DNA from: an uncultured Blautia sp.
GTDB lineage: Bacteria > Bacillota > Clostridia > Lachnospirales > Lachnospiraceae
Direction: 5' to 3'
NCBI GenBank assembly: GCA_934373235.1
Contig: CAKROW010000005.1
Location: 1 to 64,000 of the forward strand
Length of the DNA stretch: 64,000 nucleotides
Part shown: positions 7,709-17,357 of the stretch, in pieces
How the letters are laid out: each line of letters starts with the position of its first letter
Numbering within the stretch: the first letter of the stretch is position 1
Position numbers and translations under genes: made by a program
The notes under the pieces: generated by a model
The model's input: the letters and a program-made list of their open reading frames with translations, nothing else
The model's database searches: none
Told to the model about the DNA's origin: nothing

Positions 7709-9658
7709 ATGAAGCATGGATTCATCAAGGTGGCAGCAGCTACCACGAAGGTGACTGTTGCGGACTGCAGAGCCAACGGAGAGGAGATCCTGAAAGCTGT
7801 CCGGGCGATGGAAGAGAAGAATGTGAAGCTTATGGTGTTTCCGGAATTTTGTATTACCGGTTATACCTGCCATGATCTTTTTCTTCAGAGATGCCTTTTG
7901 GACAGTGCGTGGAATGAACTTCTTCATATCGCCCAGGAGACAAAAGATACAGATGCCCTGATCTTTGTGGGACTGCCTGTACGCCACAGAGGCAAGCTTT
8001 ATAATGTGGCAGCAGCTCTTAACCACGGAAAGATCGTCGGCCTGGTACCGAAGACCCATATTCCAAACTATAATGAGTTCTATGAGCAGAGACAGTTTAC
8101 CGGTGCACAGCCGGAAGACCTGGAGTTTGTGGACTTTATGAAAAATGCCGCAGATGATGAAGATGAATTTTACGACGAAATTCCTTTTGGTACAGAGGTG
8201 ATCTTTGAATGTGAGGAAAATCCGGAGTTTACAGTGGCAGCAGAGCTTTGTGAGGATCTTTGGGTTCCTGCACCGCCAAGTATCCGTCATGCGGTGAACG
8301 GGGCACATATCATTGTAAACCTTTCTGCCAGCGATGAGATGGTAGGCAAGGATTCCTACAGAAGAACCCTTGTAAAAGGGCAGTCTGCCCGCCTGATCTG
8401 CGGATATATCTATGCAAGTGCAGGAGATGGAGAATCCACCCAGGATCTTGTGTTCGGCGGACAGAACATGATCGCTGAAAACGGAACCATGCTTGCGGAG
8501 AGTACCCGCTTTGAGAATGGGATCATCTACAGTGAGATCGATGTACAGAGACTGGCAGATGAGAGAAGAAGGATGTCCACTTACCCGGAAGTTTCCACAG
8601 AGAGCCACACAAGAGTTGGCTTTTCCGTGAAAGAAGAGGAAACAGTGCTTACCAGAAAGTATCCTCAGTATCCCTTTGTTCCTTCCGCAAAGGAAGAGCG
8701 TGATGAGCGATGCGAGGAGATCCTTAACATCCAGGCAATGGGACTTAAGAAACGTATGGAGCATATCCACAGCAAAAGTGCGGTAGTCGGACTTTCCGGA
8801 GGACTGGATTCCACACTTGCACTTCTTGTTATGGCACGTACTTTTGACAGGATGAACATGCCAAGGAAACAGATCCACTGCGTTACCATGCCGTGCTTTG
8901 GAACCACAGACAGAACATATCAGAATGCCTGCAAACTGAGCCGCTGTCTTGGAGCCACACTGACAGAGGTAAATATCAGAGAAGCAGTAAATATCCATTT
9001 CCGTGACATCGGACATGATCCGGAGATTCACGATGTGACTTATGAGAACAGCCAGGCACGTGAACGAACCCAGATCCTTATGGATACAGCAAACAAAGAA
9101 GGCGGTGTTCTGGTAGGAACCGGAGATCTTTCGGAGCTGGCCCTTGGATGGGCAACCTATAACGGGGATCACATGTCCATGTACGGTGTGAACGCATCGG
9201 TTCCAAAGACTCTTGTACGTCATCTGGTACGTTATTATGCGGATACCTGCGGGGAGGAAGAACTTCAGGATGTACTGATGGATATCCTGGATACTCCGGT
9301 AAGCCCGGAACTTCTTCCGCCAAAGGACGGCAAGATCGCTCAGAAAACAGAGGATCTGGTTGGTCCTTATGAGCTGCATGATTTTTATTTATATTATATG
9401 CTGCGTGCAGGCTTTACCCCGGATAAGATATTCCGTCTTGCATGCCTGACTTTTGAGGGAATCTATGATAAGGAAACCATTCTGAAATGGCTGAAAACCT
9501 TCTATCGGAGATTTTTTGCCCAGCAGTTTAAGCGTTCCTGTCTGCCGGATGGCCCGAAAGTAGGAAGTGTGGCACTTTCCCCAAGAGGTGATTTAAGGAT
9601 GCCAAGTGATGCAAGTGCAAGGATCTGGCAGGATGTACTGAATAAGATCCGGATCTGA
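7709..9658 (+). CDS. nadE: Glutamine-dependent NAD+ synthetase
   Basis: A 649-residue two-domain enzyme that makes NAD+ from nicotinic acid adenine dinucleotide, ATP and glutamine in the last step of NAD synthesis. The N-terminal nitrilase-like glutaminase has its catalytic triad: Glu46 (FPEF), Lys115 (VPKTHIPNY) and Cys181 (ELCEDLWVP). The C-terminal synthetase has the pyrophosphatase P-loop SGGLDST at 363-369 and the GTGDLSELALGW block. The size matches the glutamine-hydrolysing type rather than the short ammonia-dependent one. GGGAGG precedes the ATG. It is the last gene of the unit, followed by a strong terminator. A 660-codon open frame on the opposite strand is a shadow of this gene. 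Confidence 0.97.
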   Translation: MKHGFIKVAAATTKVTVADCRANGEEILKAVRAMEEKNVKLMVFPEFCITGYTCHDLFLQRCLLDSAWNELLHIAQETKDTDALIFVGLPVRHRGKLYNVAAALNHGKIVGLVPKTHIPNYNEFYEQRQFTGAQPEDLEFVDFMKNAADDEDEFYDEIPFGTEVIFECEENPEFTVAAELCEDLWVPAPPSIRHAVNGAHIIVNLSASDEMVGKDSYRRTLVKGQSARLICGYIYASAGDGESTQDLVFGGQNMIAENGTMLAESTRFENGIIYSEIDVQRLADERRRMSTYPEVSTESHTRVGFSVKEEETVLTRKYPQYPFVPSAKEERDERCEEILNIQAMGLKKRMEHIHSKSAVVGLSGGLDSTLALLVMARTFDRMNMPRKQIHCVTMPCFGTTDRTYQNACKLSRCLGATLTEVNIREAVNIHFRDIGHDPEIHDVTYENSQARERTQILMDTANKEGGVLVGTGDLSELALGWATYNGDHMSMYGVNASVPKTLVRHLVRYYADTCGEEELQDVLMDILDTPVSPELLPPKDGKIAQKTEDLVGPYELHDFYLYYMLRAGFTPDKIFRLACLTFEGIYDKETILKWLKTFYRRFFAQQFKRSCLPDGPKVGSVALSPRGDLRMPSDASARIWQDVLNKIRI

Positions 9659-9667
9659 CAAACAGCG

Positions 9668-9704
9668 AAAAAGCGGAGAGCTTTAAGAGTTCTCCGCTTT
9701 TTTT
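9668..9704. terminator. Bidirectional terminator of nadE and the FMN-binding-like gene
   Basis: AAAAAGCGGAGA (9668-9679), loop, TCTCCGCTTTTT (9691-9702) and a T run to 9704. The stop codon of the convergent minus-strand gene (9683-9685) lies inside the loop. Confidence 0.85.
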
Positions 9705-10117
9705 ACGGCTTCCTTTATGGCTGCAAGAAGTACCTGGGAGGTGTATTTGCGGTCAGAATCGTATTTCAGGTCATCCAGGGACTGGGAAGAATAAATCTGG
9801 CCTGCCAGGGATTCCAGAACAGGTTCCATAAGGGGAAACATAGCCTGTGTGCTTTCACTTAGATTTACAAGCTGAATGGAGCGGATCTCATCGGCATTTA
9901 CAGTAACCTCCACATCAAAAGTATTATCATTTAAAGTGATGGAAGAGTTGTATACACCGGGTTTATATTTATGTGTCTGATTGGAGGAAGCAGTGCTTTT
10001 GCCTGGACCGAACATAAAAAATATGACCACAGCCAGAATAATGGCAAGTATGAGAAATATGGTGGTGTAGATGACTTCTTTCATATGTAGGACAATGATC
10101 CGGGTTCTGGAACTCAT
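9683..10117 (-). CDS. Membrane-anchored FMN-binding-domain-like protein
   Basis: A 144-residue protein with a short basic N-terminus, one transmembrane helix at about residues 16-36 and an extracytoplasmic domain. The YKPGVYNSSITLNDNTFDVEVTV segment and the ending YTSQVLLAAIKEAVKKA resemble FMN_bind domains, such as those found in RnfG-like and other redox proteins. The usual Ser/Thr for covalent flavin attachment is not clearly identifiable, so binding is uncertain. AGGAGG lies nine bases before the ATG at 10117. Its stop sits in the shared terminator. It has no operon partner; a redox or sensing role at the membrane is inference. Confidence 0.65.
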   Translation of the reverse strand: MSSRTRIIVLHMKEVIYTTIFLILAIILAVVIFFMFGPGKSTASSNQTHKYKPGVYNSSITLNDNTFDVEVTVNADEIRSIQLVNLSESTQAMFPLMEPVLESLAGQIYSSQSLDDLKYDSDRKYTSQVLLAAIKEAVKKAENS

Positions 10118-10227
10118 GGTATGCGCCTCCTGATTCGTTTTATATATTTTATTAAAGAGATACCCGGTTTATGTGTGCAGAATACAAATGATTCCTGCTG
10201 AGGATAAATGACGGGAGCAAAAAAATA

Positions 10228-10236
10228 TGGTATGAT
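10228..10236 (+). promoter_or_regulatory. Extended -10 promoter for addBA
   Basis: TGG plus TATGAT (10228-10236), with only a weak ATGACG (10208-10213) as -35 at 17-base spacing. It lies 27 bases before the addB start. Confidence 0.45.
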
Positions 10237-10262
10237 AGGAATACTTGTGAAGGAGGATGATC

Positions 10263-13200
10263 ATGTCGTTACAGTTTATCATAGGCAGTTCCGGAAGCGG
10301 AAAATCCTGTTATGCATACAGAGACATCATAGAACAGGCAGGGAAAAACCCGGGGCAGCAATATTATATTATTGTCCCGGAGCAGTTTACCATGCAGACC
10401 CAGAAAACCCTGGTGGAGATGAGCCCGGGCAGGGGAATCCTTAATATTGATATTTTGAGTTTTGACAGACTTGCCTATCGTGTGCTGGAGGAGGTAGGGG
10501 GGGACAGTCGCGCGCTTCTGGATGAGACCGGTAAGAGCATGGTGCTCCAGAAGCTGGTACAGTGCCATGGAAAGAAGCTTTCCTATCTTGGCGGGCAGAT
10601 GAAGAAGGCAGGATATCTGGATGAGGTAAAGTCCATTCTTTCTGAGTTCATGCAGTATGATATCAGGGAGGAGGAACTGGATCAGATGCTTGAGGATGCC
10701 GGCGGCAGAACCCTTCTCGAGATGAAACTTCAGGATGTGGCAGTTTTATACCGGGCTTTCCGGTCATATCTGAAGGATCACTATATGACCGGCGAGGAGG
10801 TTATGGATGCTCTGGAAAAGGCACTGCCGTTTTCAGGGAAGATGAAGGACAGCGTGCTTCTTCTTGACGGTTACACAGGATTTACTCCTATACAGGTGCG
10901 CGTGGTGAGGGAGCTTCTTTCTGTGTGCAGGAAGGTGATGGTGACAGTGACCATGGATGCAGGGGAGAATCTGAGCACCCGGGGGAAAAACCATCAGCTT
11001 TTTTATATGAGCAGACAGATGCTCCATACTCTTTCGGGGCTCACCGGGGAGATCGAGGAACCGGTGCTTCTGGAAACCGGGGAAAATTCAAGATTTGAGT
11101 ATTCACCGGCACTGGGATTTCTGGAGCGGCATATTTTTCGCTACAGAAGAGCTGTTTATGAGAAAGAACAGAAAGAGATCGCCATATTCTGCACAGCCAG
11201 TCCTCTGAAAGAGATGGAGGAGACTGCCAGAAGAATCCGGAGACTGGTGCGCCACAGTGGATTCAGGTATGGAGAGATAGCTGTGATCACAGGGAACCTG
11301 GAGGCATACGGAAATCTTGCCAGACAGGTATTTAAGGAGGCAGAGATCCCGTATTTTATTGATGAGAAGCATACAGTCCTTATGAATCCCTTTGTGGAAT
11401 ATTTCCGTGCTGCCCTTGAGATGGCTGTGCTTGATTTTTCCTACGAAAGTGTATTTCGGTATCTTCGCTGCCAGATGTCATGTATTACCAGGGAAGAGGC
11501 AGATCTTCTGGAAAATTATGTGCTGGCACTGGGAATCCGCGGCTTCGGGAAATGGAAGGAAAAGTGGGTACGCATTTACCGGGGAATGCCGCCGGAAGAT
11601 ATAGGACGGCTTAATGAGATACGGGAGCGCTTTGTGGAAGAGACGGAAGCTCTTGCTATCAGTTTTCAGGGTGGAAAGCGAACAGTCAGGGAATACTGTA
11701 CCATGCTTTATGAATTTGCAGTGAGGACAAAAGCAGAACAGAAGCTGAAACTTCAGGAACGGAAATTTAAGCTTAAAGGTGACAAAGCCATGGAAAAGGA
11801 GTATGCCCAGATATATGGGATCGTTATGGAGCTTCTGGACAACATGGTGGAGATACTGGGAGATGAGAAGGTGTCCAGACAGGAATTCAGGCAGCTTCTG
11901 GAAACCGGACTTACACAGGCGAAGGTTGCCCTGATCCCTCCAAGTATGGATCAGGTACTGGTTGGTGACATGGAGAGAACCCGACTGAAGGACGTAAGGG
12001 CGTTGTTTTTTGTAGGAGTGAATGAGGGAAATATCCCGAAGAATGCAGGCGGTGGAGGAATCCTTACAGAGATTGACAGGGAGTTTTTTGAAGATCAGGG
12101 GATACATCTGGCGCCGGGTCCCAAAGAGCTTATGAACATGCAGCGGTTTTATCTGTATCTGAACCTTACAAAGCCATCAAGGTATCTGTGCCTTTCCTAC
12201 AGCCGGTCGGACAGCAGGGGAGAAGCATTAAGTCCGGCATTTCTCATTGGAAATATCTGTGGAATGTTTCCAGGGCTTAAGGTGGAGGACTGTTCTCTGG
12301 AAAAAGACTTTATGGGATTTCTGGAACATCCGGGGACAAGTCTGGATTATTTACTGGAAGGTCTTACCAGGGCAGACCGGGAAAATGATCCTGTGTTTAA
12401 AGAACTGTACAACTGGTATCTCGAGAGTCCGAAATACAGGACACTGGTTCAGAAACTTGTCCAGGCTTCTTTTTCAGAGCGCCCAATGGATATGATCGGA
12501 AAAAACGTGGCAAAAGTATTGTACGGAGAAATTTCTCCCTACAGTGCAACAAGGCTGGAACGTTACTGTGCCTGCGCATTTGCTCATTTTCTTCAGTACG
12601 GGCTGAGGCTTACCCAACGTGCGGAATATGAATTCAGGGCAATGGATATGGGAAATGTGATGCATATGGCACTGGAACGTTTTGCGGTGGAAGTCCACAA
12701 AGAGGGACTTGAATGGGCAGAGCTTACGGAGGAACAGAGAAATCAGATCATAGACCAGTGCCTGGATCAGGTGGCTGCAGATTATGGAAATACAGTGTTA
12801 AAAAGCAGTGCCAGAAATATGTATATGATCGAGAGGACCAGAAGGATCCTAAGGCGAACTGTGTGGGCTCTGCAGGAACAACTGAAAAACGGTTCATTTC
12901 ATCCGGAAGGCTTTGAGGTGACTTTTGGCGGCGGCAGGATCGACCGTGTGGATGTTATGGAGGATAAGGACAGGGTTTATGTAAAGGTTATCGATTATAA
13001 GACAGGAAACACATCCTTTGATCTGCTTGCGCTTTATCACGGACTGCAGCTTCAGCTTATGATCTATCTGGATGGAGCTCTTAAAGTGGAAGAGCGGAAG
13101 TATCCGGGAAAAGATGTGATCCCGGCAGGGGTATTTTATTATAATGTGAAGGATCCGATGATCCAGGAGAAGATCAATGCGGATATCCAGACTGTCAGCC

Positions 13201-13586
13201 GGAAGATGATGAAAGAGCTTAAAATGGATGGCCTGGTAAATGGAGACAGGGAGATAGCGGAAAAACTTGACAGTACATTATCTTCCATTCCGGTGTCCGT
13301 TAACAGGGACGGCTCTTTCAGCAAAAGATCTTCAGTGGCAACACAGGAGCAGTTTCAGTCTCTTGGCAGATATGTGAGAGGCAAGATCTGTGATATTCAG
13401 GAGGCGATCCTTTCGGGAGATGCCATGGCAGCACCTTATGAGATGGGAAAAAAGAATGCCTGTACCTATTGTCCATATGGTTCTGTGTGCGGTTTTGACA
13501 GAAAGATACCAGGATATGAATTCCGGAGACTTCCGGCCTTTGGGGATGAAGATCTGTGGAAAATGATCATGAAGGAGGAGCAGTGA
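10263..13586 (+). CDS. addB: ATP-dependent helicase/nuclease subunit B
   Basis: An 1107-residue AddB (RexB-type Firmicutes form), partner of AddA in the enzyme that resects double-strand DNA ends for RecA loading. The P-loop GSSGSGKS lies at about residues 7-14. The C-terminal RecB-like nuclease is marked by VIDYKTGNTSFDL, and by the four-cysteine iron-sulphur staple: one cysteine of the CAC pair at 769/771 plus Cys1067, Cys1070 and Cys1076 (C-x2-C-x5-C). I start at the ATG at 10263 because AAGGAGG (10250-10256) directly abuts the alternative ATG at 10257. The stop overlaps the addA start codon by one base, implying coupled translation. Confidence 0.96.
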   Translation: MSLQFIIGSSGSGKSCYAYRDIIEQAGKNPGQQYYIIVPEQFTMQTQKTLVEMSPGRGILNIDILSFDRLAYRVLEEVGGDSRALLDETGKSMVLQKLVQCHGKKLSYLGGQMKKAGYLDEVKSILSEFMQYDIREEELDQMLEDAGGRTLLEMKLQDVAVLYRAFRSYLKDHYMTGEEVMDALEKALPFSGKMKDSVLLLDGYTGFTPIQVRVVRELLSVCRKVMVTVTMDAGENLSTRGKNHQLFYMSRQMLHTLSGLTGEIEEPVLLETGENSRFEYSPALGFLERHIFRYRRAVYEKEQKEIAIFCTASPLKEMEETARRIRRLVRHSGFRYGEIAVITGNLEAYGNLARQVFKEAEIPYFIDEKHTVLMNPFVEYFRAALEMAVLDFSYESVFRYLRCQMSCITREEADLLENYVLALGIRGFGKWKEKWVRIYRGMPPEDIGRLNEIRERFVEETEALAISFQGGKRTVREYCTMLYEFAVRTKAEQKLKLQERKFKLKGDKAMEKEYAQIYGIVMELLDNMVEILGDEKVSRQEFRQLLETGLTQAKVALIPPSMDQVLVGDMERTRLKDVRALFFVGVNEGNIPKNAGGGGILTEIDREFFEDQGIHLAPGPKELMNMQRFYLYLNLTKPSRYLCLSYSRSDSRGEALSPAFLIGNICGMFPGLKVEDCSLEKDFMGFLEHPGTSLDYLLEGLTRADRENDPVFKELYNWYLESPKYRTLVQKLVQASFSERPMDMIGKNVAKVLYGEISPYSATRLERYCACAFAHFLQYGLRLTQRAEYEFRAMDMGNVMHMALERFAVEVHKEGLEWAELTEEQRNQIIDQCLDQVAADYGNTVLKSSARNMYMIERTRRILRRTVWALQEQLKNGSFHPEGFEVTFGGGRIDRVDVMEDKDRVYVKVIDYKTGNTSFDLLALYHGLQLQLMIYLDGALKVEERKYPGKDVIPAGVFYYNVKDPMIQEKINADIQTVSRKMMKELKMDGLVNGDREIAEKLDSTLSSIPVSVNRDGSFSKRSSVATQEQFQSLGRYVRGKICDIQEAILSGDAMAAPYEMGKKNACTYCPYGSVCGFDRKIPGYEFRRLPAFGDEDLWKMIMKEEQ

Positions 13587-16500
13587 TGGCAGTGAAATGG
13601 ACAGAAGAACAGGAAAAAGTGATCACTCTCAGGGACCGTAACATTCTGGTAAGTGCGGCAGCAGGTTCCGGCAAGACTGCAGTTCTGGTACAGAGGATCC
13701 TGAGCAAGCTGATGGATCCTGTAAAACCGGTGGATATTGACAGACTTCTGATCATGACATTTACAAGAGCTGCAGCAGGAGAGATGAGAGAGAGGATCCA
13801 GGCTGCCCTTGAACGGGAGCTTGCCTTTGATCCGGATAATGAACAGCTTCAGAGACAGATGACTCTGATCCATACAGCGCAGATCACTACCATCGACGGA
13901 TTCTGCTCCTATATAATCCGAAATTATTTTCATCTTATCGGTCTTGATCCGGGATATCGCACTGCGGATGAAGGCGAGCTGAAGCTGATGCGGGAGGATG
14001 TCTTAAGCCAGCTTTTTGAAGATTATTATGCAGAAGGGACAAAAGGTTTTACTTCTTTTGTGGAGTGTTATGCTGCAGGAAAAAATGATGACGGACTGAA
14101 GGATATGGTTCTTAAGCTGTATGACGCTTCCATGAGCAATCCCTGGCCGGATGAGTGGCTGGATCACTGTCTGGATAATTATAAACCGGATGAAGAGTCC
14201 CCAATACAGGACACCGGATGGTATAAATACCTCTGGGATATTGTGAGAGATGAGCTTACAGAAGCCAGGGAGCTGGCATTAAGCGCGATCAGGATCTGTG
14301 AGGGGGCAGACGGCCCGTTTCTTTATGCAGAAGCGCTGAAAAAAGATATGCTCCTGATACAGCAGCTTTTTGAAATATCCGATAAACAGGACTATGATGC
14401 AATGGGCCAGATCCTGGAAAAACCTTCTTTTGCAAGACTTTCCACAAAAAAAGCAGAAGATGTGTCCGAACAGCTCAAGGCCCAGGTGAAAGATCTCAGG
14501 GAAGAAGAAAAAGATATTATTAAAGATCTGAAAAAAAAATATTTTGAGGGAACCCTCGCAGAACTGACAGAGCTTACTGCTGCAGCCAGGGAACCTCTTG
14601 AGACGCTGGTGGAGCTGACAAAAGAATTTGTGGTCCGTTTTGGTGAAAAAAAACGGGAAAAAAATGTGCTGGATTTTTCGGATATGGAGCATTTTGCCCT
14701 GGATATCCTTCTTGCAAAGGATGGTGATACGTTCACTCCCAGCCAGGCAGCCAGGGAACTTTCCGAAAAATATGATGAGGTTCTTCTGGATGAGTATCAG
14801 GACAGTAACCTGGTACAGGAGATCCTTATGCAGAATGTGGCAGGCTGGGTTAATGACAGGAAAAATATTTTTATGGTGGGAGATGTGAAACAGAGCATCT
14901 ACCGTTTCCGTCTGGCAAGGCCGGAACTTTTTATGGAAAAGTATAAAAGCTATTCTCTTTCGGACAGCCCGGAGCAGCGTATTGACCTGCACAAAAATTT
15001 CCGAAGCCGCAGAGAGGTTCTGGAAGGTGTGAATTTTATTTTCCGTCAGGTCATGGGAAGTGACCTTGGAGGGATCGATTATGATGAGGCTGCAGCCCTG
15101 TATCCGGGAGCTGTTTTTCCGGAAGGACAGGATCCGGAGTTCCTGAAAACAGAAGTTATGCTGGTGGAAAAAGACGGAGAGGAACTGGAGGATCAGGAGG
15201 TTTCCGGGGATGAGAGGGAACTGGAGGCCCTGGCCATTGCACAGAAGATCAGTGAAATGGTGGGAAAAGAACAGATCACTGACAGGGAAACCGGGGAATA
15301 CAGACCTCTTGGATACGGAGATATCGTGATTCTTTTAAGGACTGCCACAGGCTGGGCAGAAACCTTCAGTGAGGTGCTTTCCATGAGAGGGATACCCTCC
15401 TATACAGCTTCCAGAACCGGGTATTTTTCCACTCTGGAGGTGGTGACACTTCTGAATTATCTGCGGGTTCTGGATAACCCCAGACAGGATATCCCGCTGA
15501 CTGCAGTGCTGCGTTCGTCCATAGGCGGGTGCAGTGCCAGGGAGCTGGCAGAGATCCGGATCGCCTATCCGGAGGGGATGATGTACGACAGTGTATGTGC
15601 TTATGCCGGGGATGCAGGCAACACAGGAACAGGGGAAGGACGGCTGTTGAGGGAAAAACTTGCTTCTTTTCTGGAAACTGTGGATGCATTGCGGGAGATT
15701 TCCGCGTACACACCGGTACATCAGCTTATCCTTGATGTGCTGGAACGGACCGGATATGGAAATTATGCAAAAGCAATGCCGGATGGCGCACAGCGTGGGG
15801 CAAACCTTAATATGCTTGTGGAAAAAGCCATGGAGTACGAAAAGACAAGCTATCGTGGACTGTTTAATTTTGTCAGGTATATTGAACAGCTTCAGAAATA
15901 TGAGGTGGATTACGGAGAAGTCAACATTTCCGGAGCAGGGGAAAGTGCAGTGCAGATCATGACTATCCATAAAAGTAAAGGACTTGAATTTCCGGTTGTT
16001 TTTGCGGCAGGAATGGGAAAGCGTTTTAATTTCCGGGATATGAACGCCGGAATCCTGATTCATCCGGATCTGGGAATCGGTGCGGATGCCATACTGCCGG
16101 AAAAAAGGATCGTGGCGTCTGCACTGTGTAAACAGATCATCCGGAGGGAACTTCTCCGGGAAAGCCTGGGTGAGGAACTGAGAGTCCTTTACGTTGCCCT
16201 GACCCGTGCAAAGGAGAAACTGCTCATCTGTGGAACGATTGGAAATCTTGAAGGTGAGATAGTGTCACTGTCCCGTTTCCGGGACAATAAAGAAGAACTC
16301 CTTCCGCTGGGTGTACGCATGAGGGGAAAAAATTACTGGTCGTATATTCTTCCCGCACTTTCCAGGCACCGGTGTATGCAGGGGCTGTTCCATGAGTACG
16401 GAATCTATATGAAACGCAGTACTTTACAGTACGGGGATCCGGCAGAATTTGTGGTGGAAAAGATCACAGCCAGGGATCTGGCCGGAAATGAGATCCTGGA

Positions 16501-17299
16501 TCAGGTGCAGCGGGAGATGCGAAAAGAGGAGCTGGAAAACTGGGATACAGAGAAGGTTTATGACAGCCAGATCCGTCAGGAGCTGGAACGTCGTTTCAGC
16601 TTTCAGTATGGATTTGACTATTTAAGGGAGCTTCCGGTTAAGGTAAGTGTCTCTGAGCTGAAGAAAAGAAGATTCCACGATGAAGAGGAACTGGAATCAG
16701 CAGTATCCTATGAGGAAACAGAGGAGGATTTTGTTCCCTGGGTGCCGGAATTTATGAAGGAAAAACAGGAGGAAACCTACACTGGTGCTTCAAGAGGAAC
16801 CGCCTATCACCGTGTTATGGAATGTCTGGATTACACAAAGGTGGATGAGCCAGATCAGATTCGCAGACAGCTCCGGCAGATGACAGATGAGAAAAAGCTT
16901 ACCTACAAAGAGGCGGAATCTGTCCGGGTGAAGGATATATGGACATTTGTGGAAAGCCCTCTTGGACAGCGTATGAAAAACGCTTTTCAAAATGGAAGCC
17001 TGAAGAGGGAACAGCCCTTTGTTATAGCAAGAAGGGCAGAAGAGCTGGATCCGAAGTGGCAGGCAGACGAAAGTATCCTGGTACAGGGGATCATGGATGC
17101 CTGGTTTATGGAAGGGGAGGACATTGTACTGGCAGATTATAAGACTGACTATGTAAAACCAGATCAGGAAAATATGCTGGCAGAAAAGTACAGAGGTCAG
17201 CTTGAGGACTATGCCGGAGCACTGGAACGGATGACAGGCAGAAAAGTAAAAGAGCGTTATATCTATTCCTTCTGTCTGGGAAAAGAAATTCTTCTGTGA
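13586..17299 (+). CDS. addA: ATP-dependent helicase/nuclease subunit A
   Basis: A 1237-residue UvrD-type helicase fused to a C-terminal RecB-family nuclease. Walker A SAAAGSGKTAV is at residues 23-33 (Lys30), FTRAAAGEMRER follows, Walker B is VLLDEYQDSN, then GDVKQSIYRFRLA, motif V MTIHKSKGLEFPVVF and VALTRAKEKL. The nuclease end has RGTAYHRVME, QGIMDAWF and ADYKTDYV, giving the Asp and Lys of the active site. I start at the ATG overlapping the addB stop (TGATG), with AAGGAGGAG just upstream; an earlier in-frame start at 13556 would overlap addB by 31 bases and lacks support. Length is normal for AddA. Confidence 0.97.
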   Translation: MAVKWTEEQEKVITLRDRNILVSAAAGSGKTAVLVQRILSKLMDPVKPVDIDRLLIMTFTRAAAGEMRERIQAALERELAFDPDNEQLQRQMTLIHTAQITTIDGFCSYIIRNYFHLIGLDPGYRTADEGELKLMREDVLSQLFEDYYAEGTKGFTSFVECYAAGKNDDGLKDMVLKLYDASMSNPWPDEWLDHCLDNYKPDEESPIQDTGWYKYLWDIVRDELTEARELALSAIRICEGADGPFLYAEALKKDMLLIQQLFEISDKQDYDAMGQILEKPSFARLSTKKAEDVSEQLKAQVKDLREEEKDIIKDLKKKYFEGTLAELTELTAAAREPLETLVELTKEFVVRFGEKKREKNVLDFSDMEHFALDILLAKDGDTFTPSQAARELSEKYDEVLLDEYQDSNLVQEILMQNVAGWVNDRKNIFMVGDVKQSIYRFRLARPELFMEKYKSYSLSDSPEQRIDLHKNFRSRREVLEGVNFIFRQVMGSDLGGIDYDEAAALYPGAVFPEGQDPEFLKTEVMLVEKDGEELEDQEVSGDERELEALAIAQKISEMVGKEQITDRETGEYRPLGYGDIVILLRTATGWAETFSEVLSMRGIPSYTASRTGYFSTLEVVTLLNYLRVLDNPRQDIPLTAVLRSSIGGCSARELAEIRIAYPEGMMYDSVCAYAGDAGNTGTGEGRLLREKLASFLETVDALREISAYTPVHQLILDVLERTGYGNYAKAMPDGAQRGANLNMLVEKAMEYEKTSYRGLFNFVRYIEQLQKYEVDYGEVNISGAGESAVQIMTIHKSKGLEFPVVFAAGMGKRFNFRDMNAGILIHPDLGIGADAILPEKRIVASALCKQIIRRELLRESLGEELRVLYVALTRAKEKLLICGTIGNLEGEIVSLSRFRDNKEELLPLGVRMRGKNYWSYILPALSRHRCMQGLFHEYGIYMKRSTLQYGDPAEFVVEKITARDLAGNEILDQVQREMRKEELENWDTEKVYDSQIRQELERRFSFQYGFDYLRELPVKVSVSELKKRRFHDEEELESAVSYEETEEDFVPWVPEFMKEKQEETYTGASRGTAYHRVMECLDYTKVDEPDQIRRQLRQMTDEKKLTYKEAESVRVKDIWTFVESPLGQRMKNAFQNGSLKREQPFVIARRAEELDPKWQADESILVQGIMDAWFMEGEDIVLADYKTDYVKPDQENMLAEKYRGQLEDYAGALERMTGRKVKERYIYSFCLGKEILL

Positions 17300-17305
17300 T
17301 ACAGG

Positions 17306-17357
17306 AATATCCTGCAGGGGAGAGATCAGACTCTCCATCCTGCAGGATATTTGTTTT
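17306..17357. terminator. Bidirectional terminator after addA
   Basis: Arms 17306-17318 and 17339-17351 are perfectly complementary (AATATCCTGCAGG), extended by an inner GGAGAG/CTCTCC stem and followed by TTGTTTTT. The stop of the convergent methyltransferase gene (17326-17328) lies inside it. Confidence 0.85.

Noticed and set aside
7397..9379. A 660-codon open frame on the minus strand
   Set aside because: It lies opposite hslO and nadE, whose frames carry all catalytic motifs. The minus-strand product has no recognisable motif and no SD; long antisense frames are common in such genes.
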